Below are positions 49,871-60,437 of a stretch of 64,000 bases of DNA, piece after piece. The DNA comes from Symbiodinium sp. CCMP2592 (Eukaryota; Sar; Dinophyceae; Suessiales; Symbiodiniaceae). Position numbers and translations under genes: made by a program. Every line of letters begins with the position of its first letter. Positions within the stretch are counted from its first letter, which is position 1. The stretch lies in contig CAJNDT010006186.1 of the NCBI GenBank assembly GCA_905221615.1, positions 12,501 to 76,500 of the forward strand, given 5' to 3'. The notes beneath the pieces were generated by a model. That model worked only from the letters and a program-made list of their open reading frames with translations. It was not told where the DNA came from and searched no databases.

Positions 49871-52336
49871 TTATCCCGAAGTGGCCGTCAACGGTGAAGC
49901 ATGGCCGAGCGCTTTTGCTGCAGCCACCTCCGGCAAGGGAAACCCGTCGCAGCGCACACGGGCACCAAGAGGAATCTGACAGACTCGGTGCAGCTCCGAC
50001 GCCGGATCCCCAGCGCGAAGTAGGGCACTAGCAGCCGCCACGGCCTGATGGAAAAAGGTATAGCAATGCGACCTGCGGGGGACTGTGAGGGGGATGGGGA
50101 TCCCGGGATCCCTGAGCACTTTGGCACCTCCCATGCGCTTGACCGTCTCGTTAGGTGCGTACATGTTGCTGTTAGCGCAGCTAAGTGAAACTGCCGGCGA
50201 AAGCCCGACCGAAGTGTCCTACCTCGTGCGCGGTCATGGGTGGCACATCGCCTGCACAACAGATCAGGACAGTCCGGTGCGAAATCCAGCTCTGAGATCG
50301 AAGGATTTTGGACTTGCTGTGCGACGAATGCTTCCCTGGACTCTAGCATGGCTCCAGACAGTAGCCTCGGCAAGCCAACTGCAAATGCTACCCCAAGACA
50401 GACAGACGTTTGCTGAAACTAGACTGTTGTGCGTTAGCTGGGAAGTGGCACATCTGTGCTCAGCACTGCGACGCCGACTGTCCGGAGCCAAACATGTCAA
50501 ACGGTGACACTGAAACACAACCCTTAAGCCTTCAGTCCCTGAAGCCCTTGAGAACTGACAAAAGTCATGGACAACACGCACAACAACTTCCGGCCTCGGA
50601 GAAGCAGGACCAAGCCGCAGCGCAGCTGCACGCCTCTGGCTACCAATAGCAGATGCAGAAGCCTCTGCACTGGCTTGCATGCTGTCTGCGAATGCCCTGA
50701 TCCGAAACATCTCGAAACCATTGAAGGGGGGGCGTGTTTCCTTGCGCTTCGTAATCTTCGTCCGAAGTTGACATGGCCGGGCAGCGGCTGCCGGCGGTAG
50801 CTCCCAGGGCGGCGATCGTCAACTCGCAACCACGCAGCGACTTCTCGGGCGCCAAAGCGCACCATCGTGCCAGTGTCTGAGCTGATGTGAAATGCGAATC
50901 TGAATGCCTCTGCTACAGACTTTGATTTCCAGCGACTGCAATAATTTGCACGGGACACTAGCCGGAAAGCCTTGTCAGCAGCATGGCCTTTCGTCTTACG
51001 TGTCGCGGCAGTGGGCTCCACGTCTGTCTTCGCTTCTGGCTCATCCCGGCCTAGGTAGCATAATGGCGACTCGCTTACACTACTTTCTTTGAGCGAGAGG
51101 ATGGAAGCGACTCTTCAAAGGCTCGCAATGCACAGCGTTTGCCGCACCTCGCTCTGCAAGGTTGCGCTCCGGGCTGGCCTTCAATCTCTTGCAAGGCAAT
51201 ACTTGCTCCTGGTCGAATGCGTGCGTTTCTACTTTGGCACTGTCTCACAGGTAGACCTCCTTCCATTTGAACGCGAATGGAGCTCTGGTGCATTGCTGGG
51301 CTGCCCTCCTCCTCGCTTTCCAGATCAAGGTCTACGGCTGCAGAACCAGCACGCAGCTGGCAGCCGAAGGCACTGCTCGAGGCCATGCGGACCCCATCTA
51401 TTACAGAAATCTATTGAGTCGTGAGAGCGGGCTGCTGCAGTATCTTTGTTGAGCAGTGGGACAGATCCAGGCTCAAACCCAATCTGCACGCGCTTTGTCG
51501 GCATTTGGAGTCACTCTCCCGTGTCGAACGTTCGTGGGCTCTGTCATCTGCGGGCCCCATAAGCTGTCGACTGGCACACGAGCATGCCAGGACCCAACAG
51601 ACTTCACCTTTGCACGCCATTGCTCAGGTCCGATGCATCTCCTCGATTCGCGGGTAGGCCATATCCCAGTCCAGCCTCGTAGCTTGGCTAACTGGGTTTG
51701 AAGACCAGGGTGAAAGCTTTTCAAGGCCCAAGCTCGGAAAGCAGACCGGAACTTGCCGATGTCCCGTTTTTGCCCGAAACACCTGCAAGAGAAAATCCAG
51801 GACAAACGAGTCTCTTCACTCTGGTCGGGGCGCGGCTATGCCTGGCAAGAAGGGCGAAACCTGCAGAGCCCGGTACGGTTTCAGGCGGACCAGAACGTGC
51901 GGAAATCCTGCGCCTTTGTTCTCCCTGGCCCTTCTGCCTCGGCTGCTTCTTTTGGCATGTCCGCTGCTAAGCGATGCGGCCGCACACTCGGCTCACGACG
52001 TCAGCCCTCGGCGTGCCTTCTCGCGACCTGGTGGCAGGCAGTGGCAGCGTGCACAAGCGCAATCACGTGCACGTTGCACCCCTTTGACACGCTTCCGGAC
52101 CTCGGCCTGTTGGAGTTTGCCGAGGCAATGGAAGCGGCAATGTCCGCTGCAGCTCGTTGACTGAAAGAGGACTTGTGCGCAATGGCCTCAGCAAACGATG
52201 CCGTCGCAGGTATCTTCAGAACGGATTGTCTGCCTCCCTCTCGAAAACTGGGGCGTCGGACTCCCGGACTCAAGGTCAAGTTGGCAGGCCTGGCTCCAGG
52301 TTTGAAAGCACTGAGATACTGGCCGAGAAACGGCAT
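49871..52336 (-). CDS. unknown multi-exon gene or genes
   Basis: Coding-like minus-strand exons: FLGQYLSAFKPGARPANLTL, then IPATASFAEAIAHKSSFSQR and AADIAASIASANSNRPRSGS (52336-52100); QKRDIGKFRSAFRAWALKSF and PVDSLWGPQMTEPTNVRHGR, ending with a stop at 51473; QLRAGSAAVDLDLESEEEGS and SSIRVQMEGGLP (51370-51230); RKTKGHAADKAFRLVSRANY, then SKSVAEAFRFAFHISSDTGT and GAREVAAWLRVDDRRP (51000-50800); and PNETVKRMGGAKVLRDPGIP then ALLRAGDPASELHRVCQIPL (50160-49960). No domain is recognised and it could be more than one gene. Confidence 0.4.
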
Positions 52337-52857
52337 CGATCGGATTCATCGCTGCCACATGTTTTGCTGCATGCCTCCTCTCAACCGAAAAGCACTCTTC
52401 ATCAACCCGGATTGCACAGGCTGCGAGGATGCATGCTCACGACACCTCACGACGAGAGTGAAGGGAGGGCGAGTTTGGGCAAGCACATCATAGCTGCGGA
52501 GTGCCAACAATCATGGCAGCAAGACAAGTCAGGAAGAAGCGCAGAACGGTGTGCCTCCCATGGGCAGGGAACTGCGCTTTATTCTGACGATTGCTGTTGA
52601 CTTCCGGGCCAGCCCCCATGACTTTTCCTGGTGTTGCTTCTACTGTTCCCTTTCTTGAAAATGGAGCTGCGGCTGCTGCTGCAAGAACTGTTGCCGCAAT
52701 CGCACGCGTACGCATCATGAGTATTCCTGCTGCTCTTGTTGGACGGTTCAGAGATGTTCAGAGTACGTATGACTATTAAATTACTGTTAATGTCATGCCT
52801 GTTAGTCTAACTCTCAAAATCTAATGCTGCCTTAACTATAGAAGCAGTATTTGCCGT

Positions 52858-53760
52858 TGTTGTTGCTGCTGCTGCCGGTGCTGCTGCAGGTGCTGGTGCT
52901 GGTGCTGGTGCTACTGGTGCTGCTGGTGCTGCCGGTGCTGCCGGTGCTGCCGGTGCTGCCGGTGCTGCCGGTGCTGCCGGTGCTGCCGGTGCTGCCGGTG
53001 CTGCCGGTGCTGCCGGTGCTGCCGGTGCTGCTGGTGCTGCTGGTGCTGCTGGTGCTGCTGGTGCTGCTGGTGCTGCTGGTGCTGCTGGTGCTGCTGGTGC
53101 TGCTGGTGCTGTTTGTGCTGCGGGTGCTGCGGGTGCTGCGGGTGCTGCTGGGTGCTGATGGGTGCTGCTGGGTGCTGCTGGGTGCTGCTGGGTTCTGCTG
53201 GGTGCTGGGGTGCTGGGGTGCTGGGGTGCTGGGGTGCTGGGGTGCTGGGGTGCTGGGGTGCTGGGGTGCTGGGGTGCTGGGGTGCTGGGGTGCTGGTGCC
53301 GTTGCTGGCGCTGGCTGTGGTTCTAGCACTGCTTGCTGCTGTTGTTGTAGCAGTGGCAGTAGCAGTGGCAGAAGTAGCAGCGGTAACTGTTGCTGTAGCT
53401 GAAGCTGTAGGCACTAGCGCGAGCAGCAGCTGCAGTAGCTGTAGCTGTATCTGCAGCAGTAGTAGAAGTCGTCGCCGTTGTGGTGGTAGTAGAAGGAGAA
53501 GAAGAAGAAGAAGTAGACGTAGTGATCGTGGTCGTGGTCGTGGCCGTGGTCGTTGTATGCTGGTGCTGGTGCTGGTGCTGGTGCTGGTGGTGGTGCTGGT
53601 GGTGGTGGTGCTGGTGGTGGTGGTGCTGGTGCTGGTGCTGGTGGTGCTGGTGCTGGTGGTGCTGGTGGTGGTGGTGCTGGTGGTGGTGGTGCTGGTGGTG
53701 CTGGTGCTGGTGGTGCTGGTGCTGGTGGTGGTGGTGCTGCTGGTGGTGGTGCTGCTGGTT
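52858..53760. repeat. GCTGCC/GCTGGT minisatellite block in four flavours
   Basis: From left to right: GGTGCTGCC 9-bp units (about 52915-53030), GGTGCTGCT units (about 53030-53110), GGTGCTGCGGGTGCTGCTGG variants (53110-53205), GGGGTGCTGG 10-bp units (53205-53300), a less regular GTAGCAGTGGCAG stretch, and a CTGGTGGTG block (53555-53760). Sub-blocks grade into each other. All six frames stay open for long stretches (poly LPV, STG, APQHPST) simply because the repeat has no stop codon; I see no sign of a real gene. Confidence 0.9.
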
Positions 53761-53883
53761 AACAAGAAAATGTACTGCCTGGGGTTAGCAGCACACAGGC
53801 AGATACATGCGCACGTACGTGCGACTGCTAGTGGCCGTTACACGTTGTAGTGTCATACTTCGCATGGCGGTGGTGTTACTCTC

Positions 53884-54926
53884 TCTTCGGCCTGCTTGCT
53901 GTATGCCTCCCGAAGCTCAGCTGCCAACTCCTGCCAGCATGGTTGCAGTTCTTCTGGACCATGGAGACCTACCCGGCTCTGCAGGCCTCCTTTGTCTGAA
54001 GCTCTTTCTGGAGGGCCTCGAAGGCCTCGCTTCGAATTGAAAAAAACCGCCCCACCACGGCACTGCGGACGTACAGCACTACAGCATCCAGGCCTTCTCC
54101 ACTTTGCCTTCTAGCAGGATCTTGTCTTCCAGAAGGGACGTCTGGGCCTTGACACCAGATGCTTTTAACACAGACGAGTACAGCAGGAATCCGAGACCTG
54201 CTGGAGCTCGAAGGCGATAGCGCTTATTTCGGCGACTTGCCCGAAAGCCTGCCCCGAGAAAAGAATGGGAAGGCGGTCCAATCTTCCTGCTTAGGCTTTG
54301 CCTGCTCTTTCTTCTCCTCCAGGTTGCAGAGGCGCCACATCGCAAAGACCTCGACTCCGGCACGGCGGCACGGCACGTCTTGCTTAACGCTTCTGCTTCC
54401 GTGTGGAGAGCGGCGCTTTTCTTCGCTGAGGGCGGCTCCAAGTTCAGCCTGCAGCACGAGGGGAGACGATGGTTGCGGATCGCACTTGCACACTTCGGCA
54501 GAAAGCGCTTACTAGTAGACGCGTAATCTGTCCTGCCAGCTTTTGCTCCTCGAGGTAGCTTAGCACTGCCGGAGCTGCTTTGCTTCGCAGAGGACTTAAG
54601 GTTCGTTCGAGTGTTCTGGCATGTTAGGACAAGGACCGGCCGTCTCTCGCAAAAGAGACTTCTGCACGGTCCATCGATGCCTGAAGACTAAAACCCCAAT
54701 TGGTGTGATGATTCGCTAGGTCCGGCCTCTGCATGTCCAGGCTCTCGCGAAGCTCCTGTTGGTCATCACTACCAGCAGGACATTTCTGCTCCTTCTCCGG
54801 TCCGGAGGTGTGTGTAGGTGTGTTTGTGTGTTCTTTTTTTCTGAATGTGACTCGTCCACAGAAAAACTCTTCCCAGGCGCCTTCGCGCTGGTTCGAGCAT
54901 GTTGGATGTCGAGGTGGCCTCGCCAT
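53884..54926 (-). CDS. unknown gene, helical / coiled-coil composition
   Basis: Minus-strand exons rich in Glu, Lys, Gln and Leu: TFRKKEHTNTPTHTSGPEKE then DDQQELRESLDMQRPDLANH (54850-54680); QAELGAALSEEKRRSP, then CRRAGVEVFAMWRLCNLEEK (54450-54300); LLYSSVLKASGVKAQTSLLE then DKILLEGKVEKAW (54185-54085); RSEAFEALQKELQTKEACRA (54040-53980); and EELQPCWQELAAELREAYSK (53960-53890). The pattern fits a coiled-coil protein. Frames change between exons. No family is recognised. It lies between the minisatellite and the 260-residue open frame, on the same strand. Confidence 0.45.
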
Positions 54927-55228
54927 CCTCGGGAATCCACCGCTATGTCGCTATGCCCGACACTGTGACAGATGAGGGCCCGTGCCCTGCAGGCACAATC
55001 TCAAGGTCGCCAGGAGGAGCTTCTCCTCGCTTCGAGCACAACCGGGAAGAAGGAAGGAAGGCTGACATAGTCATAGTCATGCTTTGCTTAAAGGCTTAAC
55101 TACCTCGAGCATCCCCAGCTAAGCCGATGCTGCAACGCCGCAACCTTCAGTCTGCGCTCCTCCAACGTTCCGGCCTGGAACCAGACGTGAAGGGAACTCT
55201 CTGATCGTTCCCGGCTTCGACGTCTAGG

Positions 55229-56011
55229 CTAGTTTGGGTAGGCACTACAATTTACGAGTTGCCTTACTTCTCTTTGCCACTCCAAGTCCAGGACCCCACG
55301 GATCATGCGACCGTTTGACGCCGTGACCTGGTACTTGTGCCAGTCTTTGACGACGACGGCCTGAGCTCTTGCAGCAACATCCACCGGACCGCACCACGAC
55401 CCGATACTGAGCTGGGGTCCATCAGGCCCTTCGTCTCTCCCTTCTCCCACTGCGATAACGCTACCTCGACCGCCTGAGGGCTGAGGACTGAGAAATCTTG
55501 TCAGGCCGCGTGCCAAAAGCTGCAGCCCTGAGGCATGAACGGCGTGCGCCCGCTGGTGCTTCAGCCGCTGCTTCGACTCTTGCAAGAGGCGCCTTTGCAG
55601 TTCTTCGGCCACGCGCAAACGAAGGCAGCACAGCAAGGGCAGGGCACTCTTGAGCCAGAGCACTGTTTTTGGCCCACGGTGCGTTGCTTTGACATGCCTT
55701 GACATCCTGTTCTTAAGCTCTATAAAAGCGTCCTCTGCCAGCCTCGATGCAAGGCAGAGCTCTGAAGGGGACCCAGTCACGAATCCACACCGGAAGCTTG
55801 GGGGAAATTTGGAGGCTGCCACTTTCTCAGCATGCCTCCAAACTCTGGCCAACGGTCCATCTTGCAGCATCTCCCTTTTGGAGCTGCCGCACTGCTGCAC
55901 AAAGCACATTTCCTGATTTGTGAGAGGCTGGAGACGAGATTGAAAAGTGCGTGGCAGTGACACAATCGCGTCCAAAGGCTCTGCCTTCCCGCGCAATGCC
56001 TCTGCCAACAT
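55229..56011 (-). CDS. hypothetical protein, 260 residues
   Basis: A long uninterrupted frame with an ATG at 56011 and balanced composition: a helical middle part (RVAEELQRRLLQESKQRLKH), a Gly-rich stretch (SGGRGSVIAVGEGRDEGPDG) and a closing DLEWQREVRQLVNC. I do not recognise it. Its ATG is only 15 bases beyond the stop codon of the AlkB-type gene on the same strand. That is very tight for two separate transcripts, so it may be a downstream gene with an unread 5' exon, part of a shared transcript, or a chance open frame. Confidence 0.45.
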   Translation of the reverse strand: MLAEALRGKAEPLDAIVSLPRTFQSRLQPLTNQEMCFVQQCGSSKREMLQDGPLARVWRHAEKVAASKFPPSFRCGFVTGSPSELCLASRLAEDAFIELKNRMSRHVKATHRGPKTVLWLKSALPLLCCLRLRVAEELQRRLLQESKQRLKHQRAHAVHASGLQLLARGLTRFLSPQPSGGRGSVIAVGEGRDEGPDGPQLSIGSWCGPVDVAARAQAVVVKDWHKYQVTASNGRMIRGVLDLEWQREVRQLVNCSAYPN

Positions 56012-56026
56012 ATCCAGGTGCTCGGC

Positions 56027-57316
56027 TCAAGCTTTCTTTCGCCTCAGAGGGCAACCCTCCGCATGCTCCTGGATGTATCGGAAAGTGGCGTTGATGCGAG
56101 CTTGGCGTGTCGTCCCCTTTGCAATCTGGTGCAGGTAGTGCTTTTGGAAGAGTCCTGCATTGGGACTGTAAAGTCTTCGAAGGTTATTTGCACTTCGTTG
56201 CTGCGACTACCATGATGCGCGTGGAGCATTTAAAGGCATCCTTCCATGGTGCAGATCTGACCGTGGCCCAAGTTGAAGTTGCACATGCTGCCCCTCTCGG
56301 GCTTCAAGATGCCGCCTGGCCACATGCACTTCAGCCTGAGCCTCCCTCGTGATCAACGAGCCGATGAGATCCCGCCTCTTCTGGGCGCCTTGAGACCCAC
56401 CTGGAACTTTCGCATCGCTCCCAGGGTGACCGAGATGATCCGGGCGTCCTGGAAGCAGGCTCATGCATGCCAATTAATATGCGAATGAAGTGACGAGTGT
56501 AGCATACAGCCGACGCCGTCCTGAAACTTCCCCCGAAACAGCGGCTCGTCATCCGAATGCCATGAAACCTTCCGCACAATGGTTCGATCACTATCCGCAA
56601 CTGCGCGCAGAAGCACGAAAGCACATGGGGTAACTATGTAGAAAGCAGCACTAAAACCTGGTGGTCACCCGTCTCGTACAGGTTCAGGTTCACGCAATCT
56701 GGAAACCTCCCATCCTTGTCCTGCTGCAATGCAGGGGGAAGCATGCGTGACGACCGGAAATGGTGTAGTGCTGCAGTCCTCGCCATTCAAGTTGAGGCAT
56801 TCCAGCCATCGCTTGGCCATGACCATGAACCAATCCGGAAAGGTCATCGCGTTGACCTGCTGCTGGCCGTAGTTGTACGGACACCTGCATGTTGTCGGAG
56901 AACTGACTCACTTGGAAACCCTGCCTCCTGAACAGCATGTTACTCGGGCCCAAAGCCGCCTGCAGCCCTCACCCACCAGCCACATCGTCTTGCGCGTCAT
57001 TGCTGATGCTCCGTGAATTTCCAACCAATCCACTTTTGATTTCAGGTCCAAGAAGTCTTGCTGGGTGATACTCTTCTCTTGGCACATGTACATCCTAGGC
57101 TTGCCGATTGCAACTGCGAAATCCAACGCCAAGCAAAAACAGAGCGGCTCTGAACTCCGAACTCTGCTGGTCTACTCTGGGGACACGCCATAAACTCCCA
57201 AGGGTCCAAGCACGATTATGCACATCCTCGATGCAAGGGATCCAGCTCCTTGGGTCCAGGACGTGATTCTGAGATTTTTGTTCCAGACTTTCCGGCAGAT
57301 CCGGCGCGGCTGCCAT
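56027..57316 (-). CDS. AlkB-type 2-oxoglutarate/Fe(II) oxygenase
   Basis: Reassembled from small exons. AlkB-family enzymes oxidatively remove methyl groups from nucleic acids (some act on proteins), using 2-oxoglutarate, O2 and Fe(II). Order: start MAAAPDLPESLEQKSQNHVL (ATG 57316); AIGKPRMYMCQEKSITQQDF and MTRKTMWLVG (about 57120-56980); PYNYGQQQVNAMTFPDWFMV (about 56870-56770); DGRFPDCVNLNLYETGDHQ (to 56658); VSWHSDDEPLFRGKFQ (56568-56521); DARIISVTLGAMRKFQ (56448-56401); MCNFNLGHGQICTMEG (to 56241); LFQKHYLHQIAKGTTRQARI then NATFRYIQEH and a stop (56154-56027). Iron ligands HSD and the later His (QKHYLH) and the 2-oxoglutarate Arg pattern RxNxTxR are all present. The joins 56658/56568, 56521/56448 and 56241/56154 keep phase exactly. 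The joins before PYNYG and before the MCNFN exon are unresolved. Confidence 0.82.
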
Positions 57317-57477
57317 GAAGAACAGATCCTAACATCAAGCTAGTTTCTTTGGATTCGCTGCTCTCTCCACGAGTAGTTGCAAAGGCTTCTCCTCCCGCGT
57401 GGCCTCGGAAGGGAAGAGCGTGCTTGCGCTGCTATTCGGTGAGAAGCATACCGAGACAACAAGGACATCAAGAGATG

Positions 57478-57759
57478 TCAGCACCATCTGCGTTGTACCG
57501 GAAAATTAAGACAGGTTGTTGCCGTGGCTTCCTCCTGCGACCCTCCTGCTGCTTGCCGACAGTCTTGGATTAACACTGGCTTCCTATACTTGCATTGTTT
57601 CAACACAGCGGCCTCCGGGTTGGCCTCGCGCTTGGCCTTTGCCTCTGCCTCCTTGACGTCGGAGATCTCTCTGGGAGTCATTGCTGAGCCGTCCTCCTTG
57701 ACCTCAACTGTTCGGCCGCTGTCAGCAGTCAGGAGTTGCTTCGTCTCGCCTCTCAGCAT
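57478..57759 (-). CDS. possible further exon after the DPYR protein
   Basis: A frame starting at the ATG that overlaps the stop of the DPYR protein (ATGCTGA). It reads LRGETKQLLTADSGRTVEVK, then SAMTPREISDVKEAEAKAKR and NPEAAVLKQCKYRKPVLIQ. It is charged and clearly coding-like. It may be the real C-terminal part of the same protein (through a frameshift or an unread intron) or a separate downstream frame. No family is recognised. Confidence 0.4.
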   Translation of the reverse strand: MLRGETKQLLTADSGRTVEVKEDGSAMTPREISDVKEAEAKAKREANPEAAVLKQCKYRKPVLIQDCRQAAGGSQEEATATTCLNFPVQRRWC

Positions 57760-58730
57760 TGCAAGCCAGGAACCGGAGGTGGCTTCTTCTCCTGCGCCTT
57801 TGCCTTTGGTTTAGCTTTGGCCTTTCGCTCAGGCCGCTCAGGCCGTTTCAGCATCCGGCGTAGTCCTCTCACTGCACGTGGTACATTGGTACATGCCCTC
57901 CATCTGCAGTTGACGCGATGATGCATGACACTGCATGATGCCGAGGCACTCTGCGGAGAACGGAGTCGGCCGGGGGATCGGCTCCGTCGCGGCAGTGCCC
58001 CGTAGCCCGGCTGTGGGGTATGTGGATAGTTCGGAGGGGGAGGATAGTATCCAGGAGGCGGGGCTCCATAAGCAGCTGGTGGTGGATAGTGCATCGGTGG
58101 TGGTGGTGCATATCCTGCGGGAGGATAAGCGGCTGGTGGCGGGGCGCTTTGTGGTGGGGGATGTTGACCGTAGCTGGGGGGTGGAGGGCTGTAGCCTGGA
58201 GGGGGTGGTGCTGCATACTCTGGTGGCGGGTATGCTGCTGGTGGGGAGCCGTAAGCGTGTGCTGGCGGGTAAGCATTGGGTGGGGGAGCACTGGGTGGCG
58301 GAGCACTAGCTGGTGGAGCATACGGATCCCGATACGAATCCCTGTATGGATCCCGATAAGGGTCCCGATCGCGTTCTCTGTACGGGTCTTGGTAGGGATC
58401 GCGATACGGATCTCGATAAGGGTCACGGTAAGGATCCCGGGCAGCCGGTGGGGGAGCCGCATAGGGGTCTGGCGGTGCAGCGTACTGAGGCGGAGGGCCT
58501 GCCTGAGGTGGCGGATACTCAGGAGGCGGGTACGCATGTGGAGGCTGGGCATACCCGGGCGGTGCCTGTGGCGGAGCTCCATTTACCACAGGATAGCCAG
58601 GCGGAGCAGCATAAGCTGGAGGAGGTTGATAGCCGTGGTGATACCTGGCACCAAAACCAAGACGTGCGCTGTTCCTCCCTCTCCCTCTTGACGGAGTTGC
58701 GCTAAACGCTGGACATTGAAACAATTCCAT
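57753..58730 (-). CDS. Pro/Tyr-rich protein with DPYR repeats and RS-like tail
   Basis: A long low-complexity protein. The N-terminal part has repeated PP-x-Y and GYPP/AYPPP units; a middle block (about 58440-58320) has roughly ten DPYR-type repeats (DPYRDPYRDPYRDPYQDPYR and variants, with one DSYR); a second proline-tyrosine part follows (PPPGYYPPPPNYP), then RRSRSPGRLRSPQS and a Lys/Arg-rich tail with KAKAKPKAKAQEKKPPP. This composition is typical of disordered RNA-associated proteins and of SR-like factors, but no folded domain is seen. I take the ATG at 58730. The frame is open to 58772, just after a TTGCAG that could be a splice acceptor, so it may be an internal exon instead. The repeats are imperfect at DNA level, which argues for selection on the protein. 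Confidence 0.6.
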   Translation of the reverse strand: MELFQCPAFSATPSRGRGRNSARLGFGARYHHGYQPPPAYAAPPGYPVVNGAPPQAPPGYAQPPHAYPPPEYPPPQAGPPPQYAAPPDPYAAPPPAARDPYRDPYRDPYRDPYQDPYRERDRDPYRDPYRDSYRDPYAPPASAPPPSAPPPNAYPPAHAYGSPPAAYPPPEYAAPPPPGYSPPPPSYGQHPPPQSAPPPAAYPPAGYAPPPPMHYPPPAAYGAPPPGYYPPPPNYPHTPQPGYGALPRRSRSPGRLRSPQSASASCSVMHHRVNCRWRACTNVPRAVRGLRRMLKRPERPERKAKAKPKAKAQEKKPPPVPGLQC

Positions 58731-58849
58731 GTGTGCCCGCACCTTCCTCGGCTTCTGCTCCGGCTCCTGCAACGAGGCTTCAGTGTGTTTAGATCTCGAT
58801 AAAAACTACTGGTTCTGAACAACCCTCCCCTGATCACACATCCTTGTGA

Positions 58850-59800
58850 GTTGTCATGGGTCCACCTGCCGAAACTTGAACTCCGTGCAGCGCTTCAAGC
58901 CATTACCCTGGATCCCTCAGGATTCTCGTCAACCTCGCATCATCACCGTCTTAACCCTAAACTTTACTCAGGACATTTCGGATCCCCTAAAATTTTTGGG
59001 CCTGGGAGTTCAAGTTCAGTCTCGGCTTGGGTTTGCAAGTCCGCTCGTGATAGCCTGGTTTTGGGGCCTCTTGCTTAAGCGGCCTTCGCTTGCGGATTGC
59101 ATGCTAAACACCCAAGTCGAGCTCCGAACCCTGGTAGAACGCAAGATGTGCAGCAGGCCATCTTATCTTGAAGCTTCATTGCTACTTCGCAGAAGCTTCG
59201 GTGAAGTCTTAAAGGCTTGCGCTCATCTGGCGAAGGTCGCAAAGCTCTTCACCGTTCCGTGTGGTCTCCATAAATCCAACATGCAATTCCACAGCATCCA
59301 ACACCACATGCCCAGGCTGCCCAGGGCGGCTCAGTCTTCGGGCGTGGCATGGTGCGGTGCGGTTTTGCGATTGACGACACGGATTGCAGGTAGACAATCG
59401 TTTAAACAAGAACGCAGCATCAGCAAGCGCCTCCAAGTTTGAGGAAAGCCCAACACTTGTCTGCGAGCTTATGATTCCTAGCACAGCAAAGAAAGTGCTT
59501 TTGTTTACGGGTGCGTGTGCCATACATATGTGGTCATGTATACATGCAAGAAGCAGCAGAATCATCGCCATAATCCTCATTATCATGACGAAAGAAATCG
59601 CAGCAGCGTCACTGCAAGAGTCATAGTCGGAGAAAAGCATCGATGACGGAAACCATCGCAATCGGGTTGAATCAGAAAACGGCATGAAAATAATAGGTAT
59701 AGAGAAAGAGGAAGAAAGGACATCCCTCAGTAGTTTCTACTTTGGCCGAAAGCCACCCGTGGCAACTGTGTGCTTGCAAGCCGCACCAGCAATCGGCCAC
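58850..59800. other. no gene recognised
   Basis: Both strands are open for 150-200 codons (plus 58846-59442, minus 59209-59685), but neither reads like a known domain and the two overlap. The minus end (HVVLDAVELHVGFMETTRNG) is slightly more protein-like. Left unassigned. Confidence 0.35.
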
Positions 59801-59804
59801 AGGA

Positions 59805-60437
59805 CTACTCATCTAGCATGCATATGACCTCAACAGCTCTACTAGCTTTCGCAGCAGGCTGCAGCTCCTCCCGCGGCTTGCTTGGTATGGCGGAGGGTAA
59901 GCATGCATGGCTCAGTATGGCCTCCACGGCGTGAGTCCGCACATGTAATGTAAGATCATCCTTGGAAGAAGCTGTCTGACAACGTGGTGTCATGATGGGC
60001 TTTATGCTTCTCGCTTGCAGGACTGTCAGACTTAACTGCAAACAACTTGTGTCCATGAACCTCCAGAAGCCCCTTGTTGACAGCTGGCTGCTGCAGAAGA
60101 TGCGCCGACTGCACAACTCGATATCACAGCGCATTTGCAACAGCGAGCTGGGACTGGCATGGAGCTGGCCTTTTGCACTCATGGTACAGCGTGGTCATGT
60201 TCTACAGGTCTGTCGGCTCGGCTCATACATGAGCATTGTTGCCAACAGCGCCAGGAAGCACAACGTGCGCCAGGTGCCGCCACCGTGCGACCGCAAATGA
60301 CAGCACTGAGCTTTCGCAGCATCAGCGCCACCATACTCTACGAGCGGTTCAACGAGCCAAGCTGCAGCACCAGATGGAGGGACAGGCGCCCCCATCTGTG
60401 CCTCTTTCGAATGTAGAGTAATTTCCAAACGGACCAA
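59805..60437 (-). CDS. candidate multi-exon gene, unknown
   Basis: A minus-strand frame at 60437-60190 reads LEITLHSKEAQMGAPVPPSG then AAAWLVEPLVEYGGADAAKA and LALLATMLMYEPSRQ. Around 60110-60020 the best frame reads SAHLLQQPAVNKGLLEVHGH then KLFAVKSDSPA. The last, to the stop at 59805, reads KDDLTLHVRTHAVEAILSHA then KPREELQPAAKASRAVEVIC and MLDE. The change of frame at each step fits introns. No domain is recognised. Confidence 0.4.

Noticed and set aside
52832..53850. Frames of 165-284 codons with LPV, STG or APQHPST repeats
   Set aside because: They come from a stop-free minisatellite; open frames exist on both strands equally and end at the repeat borders.
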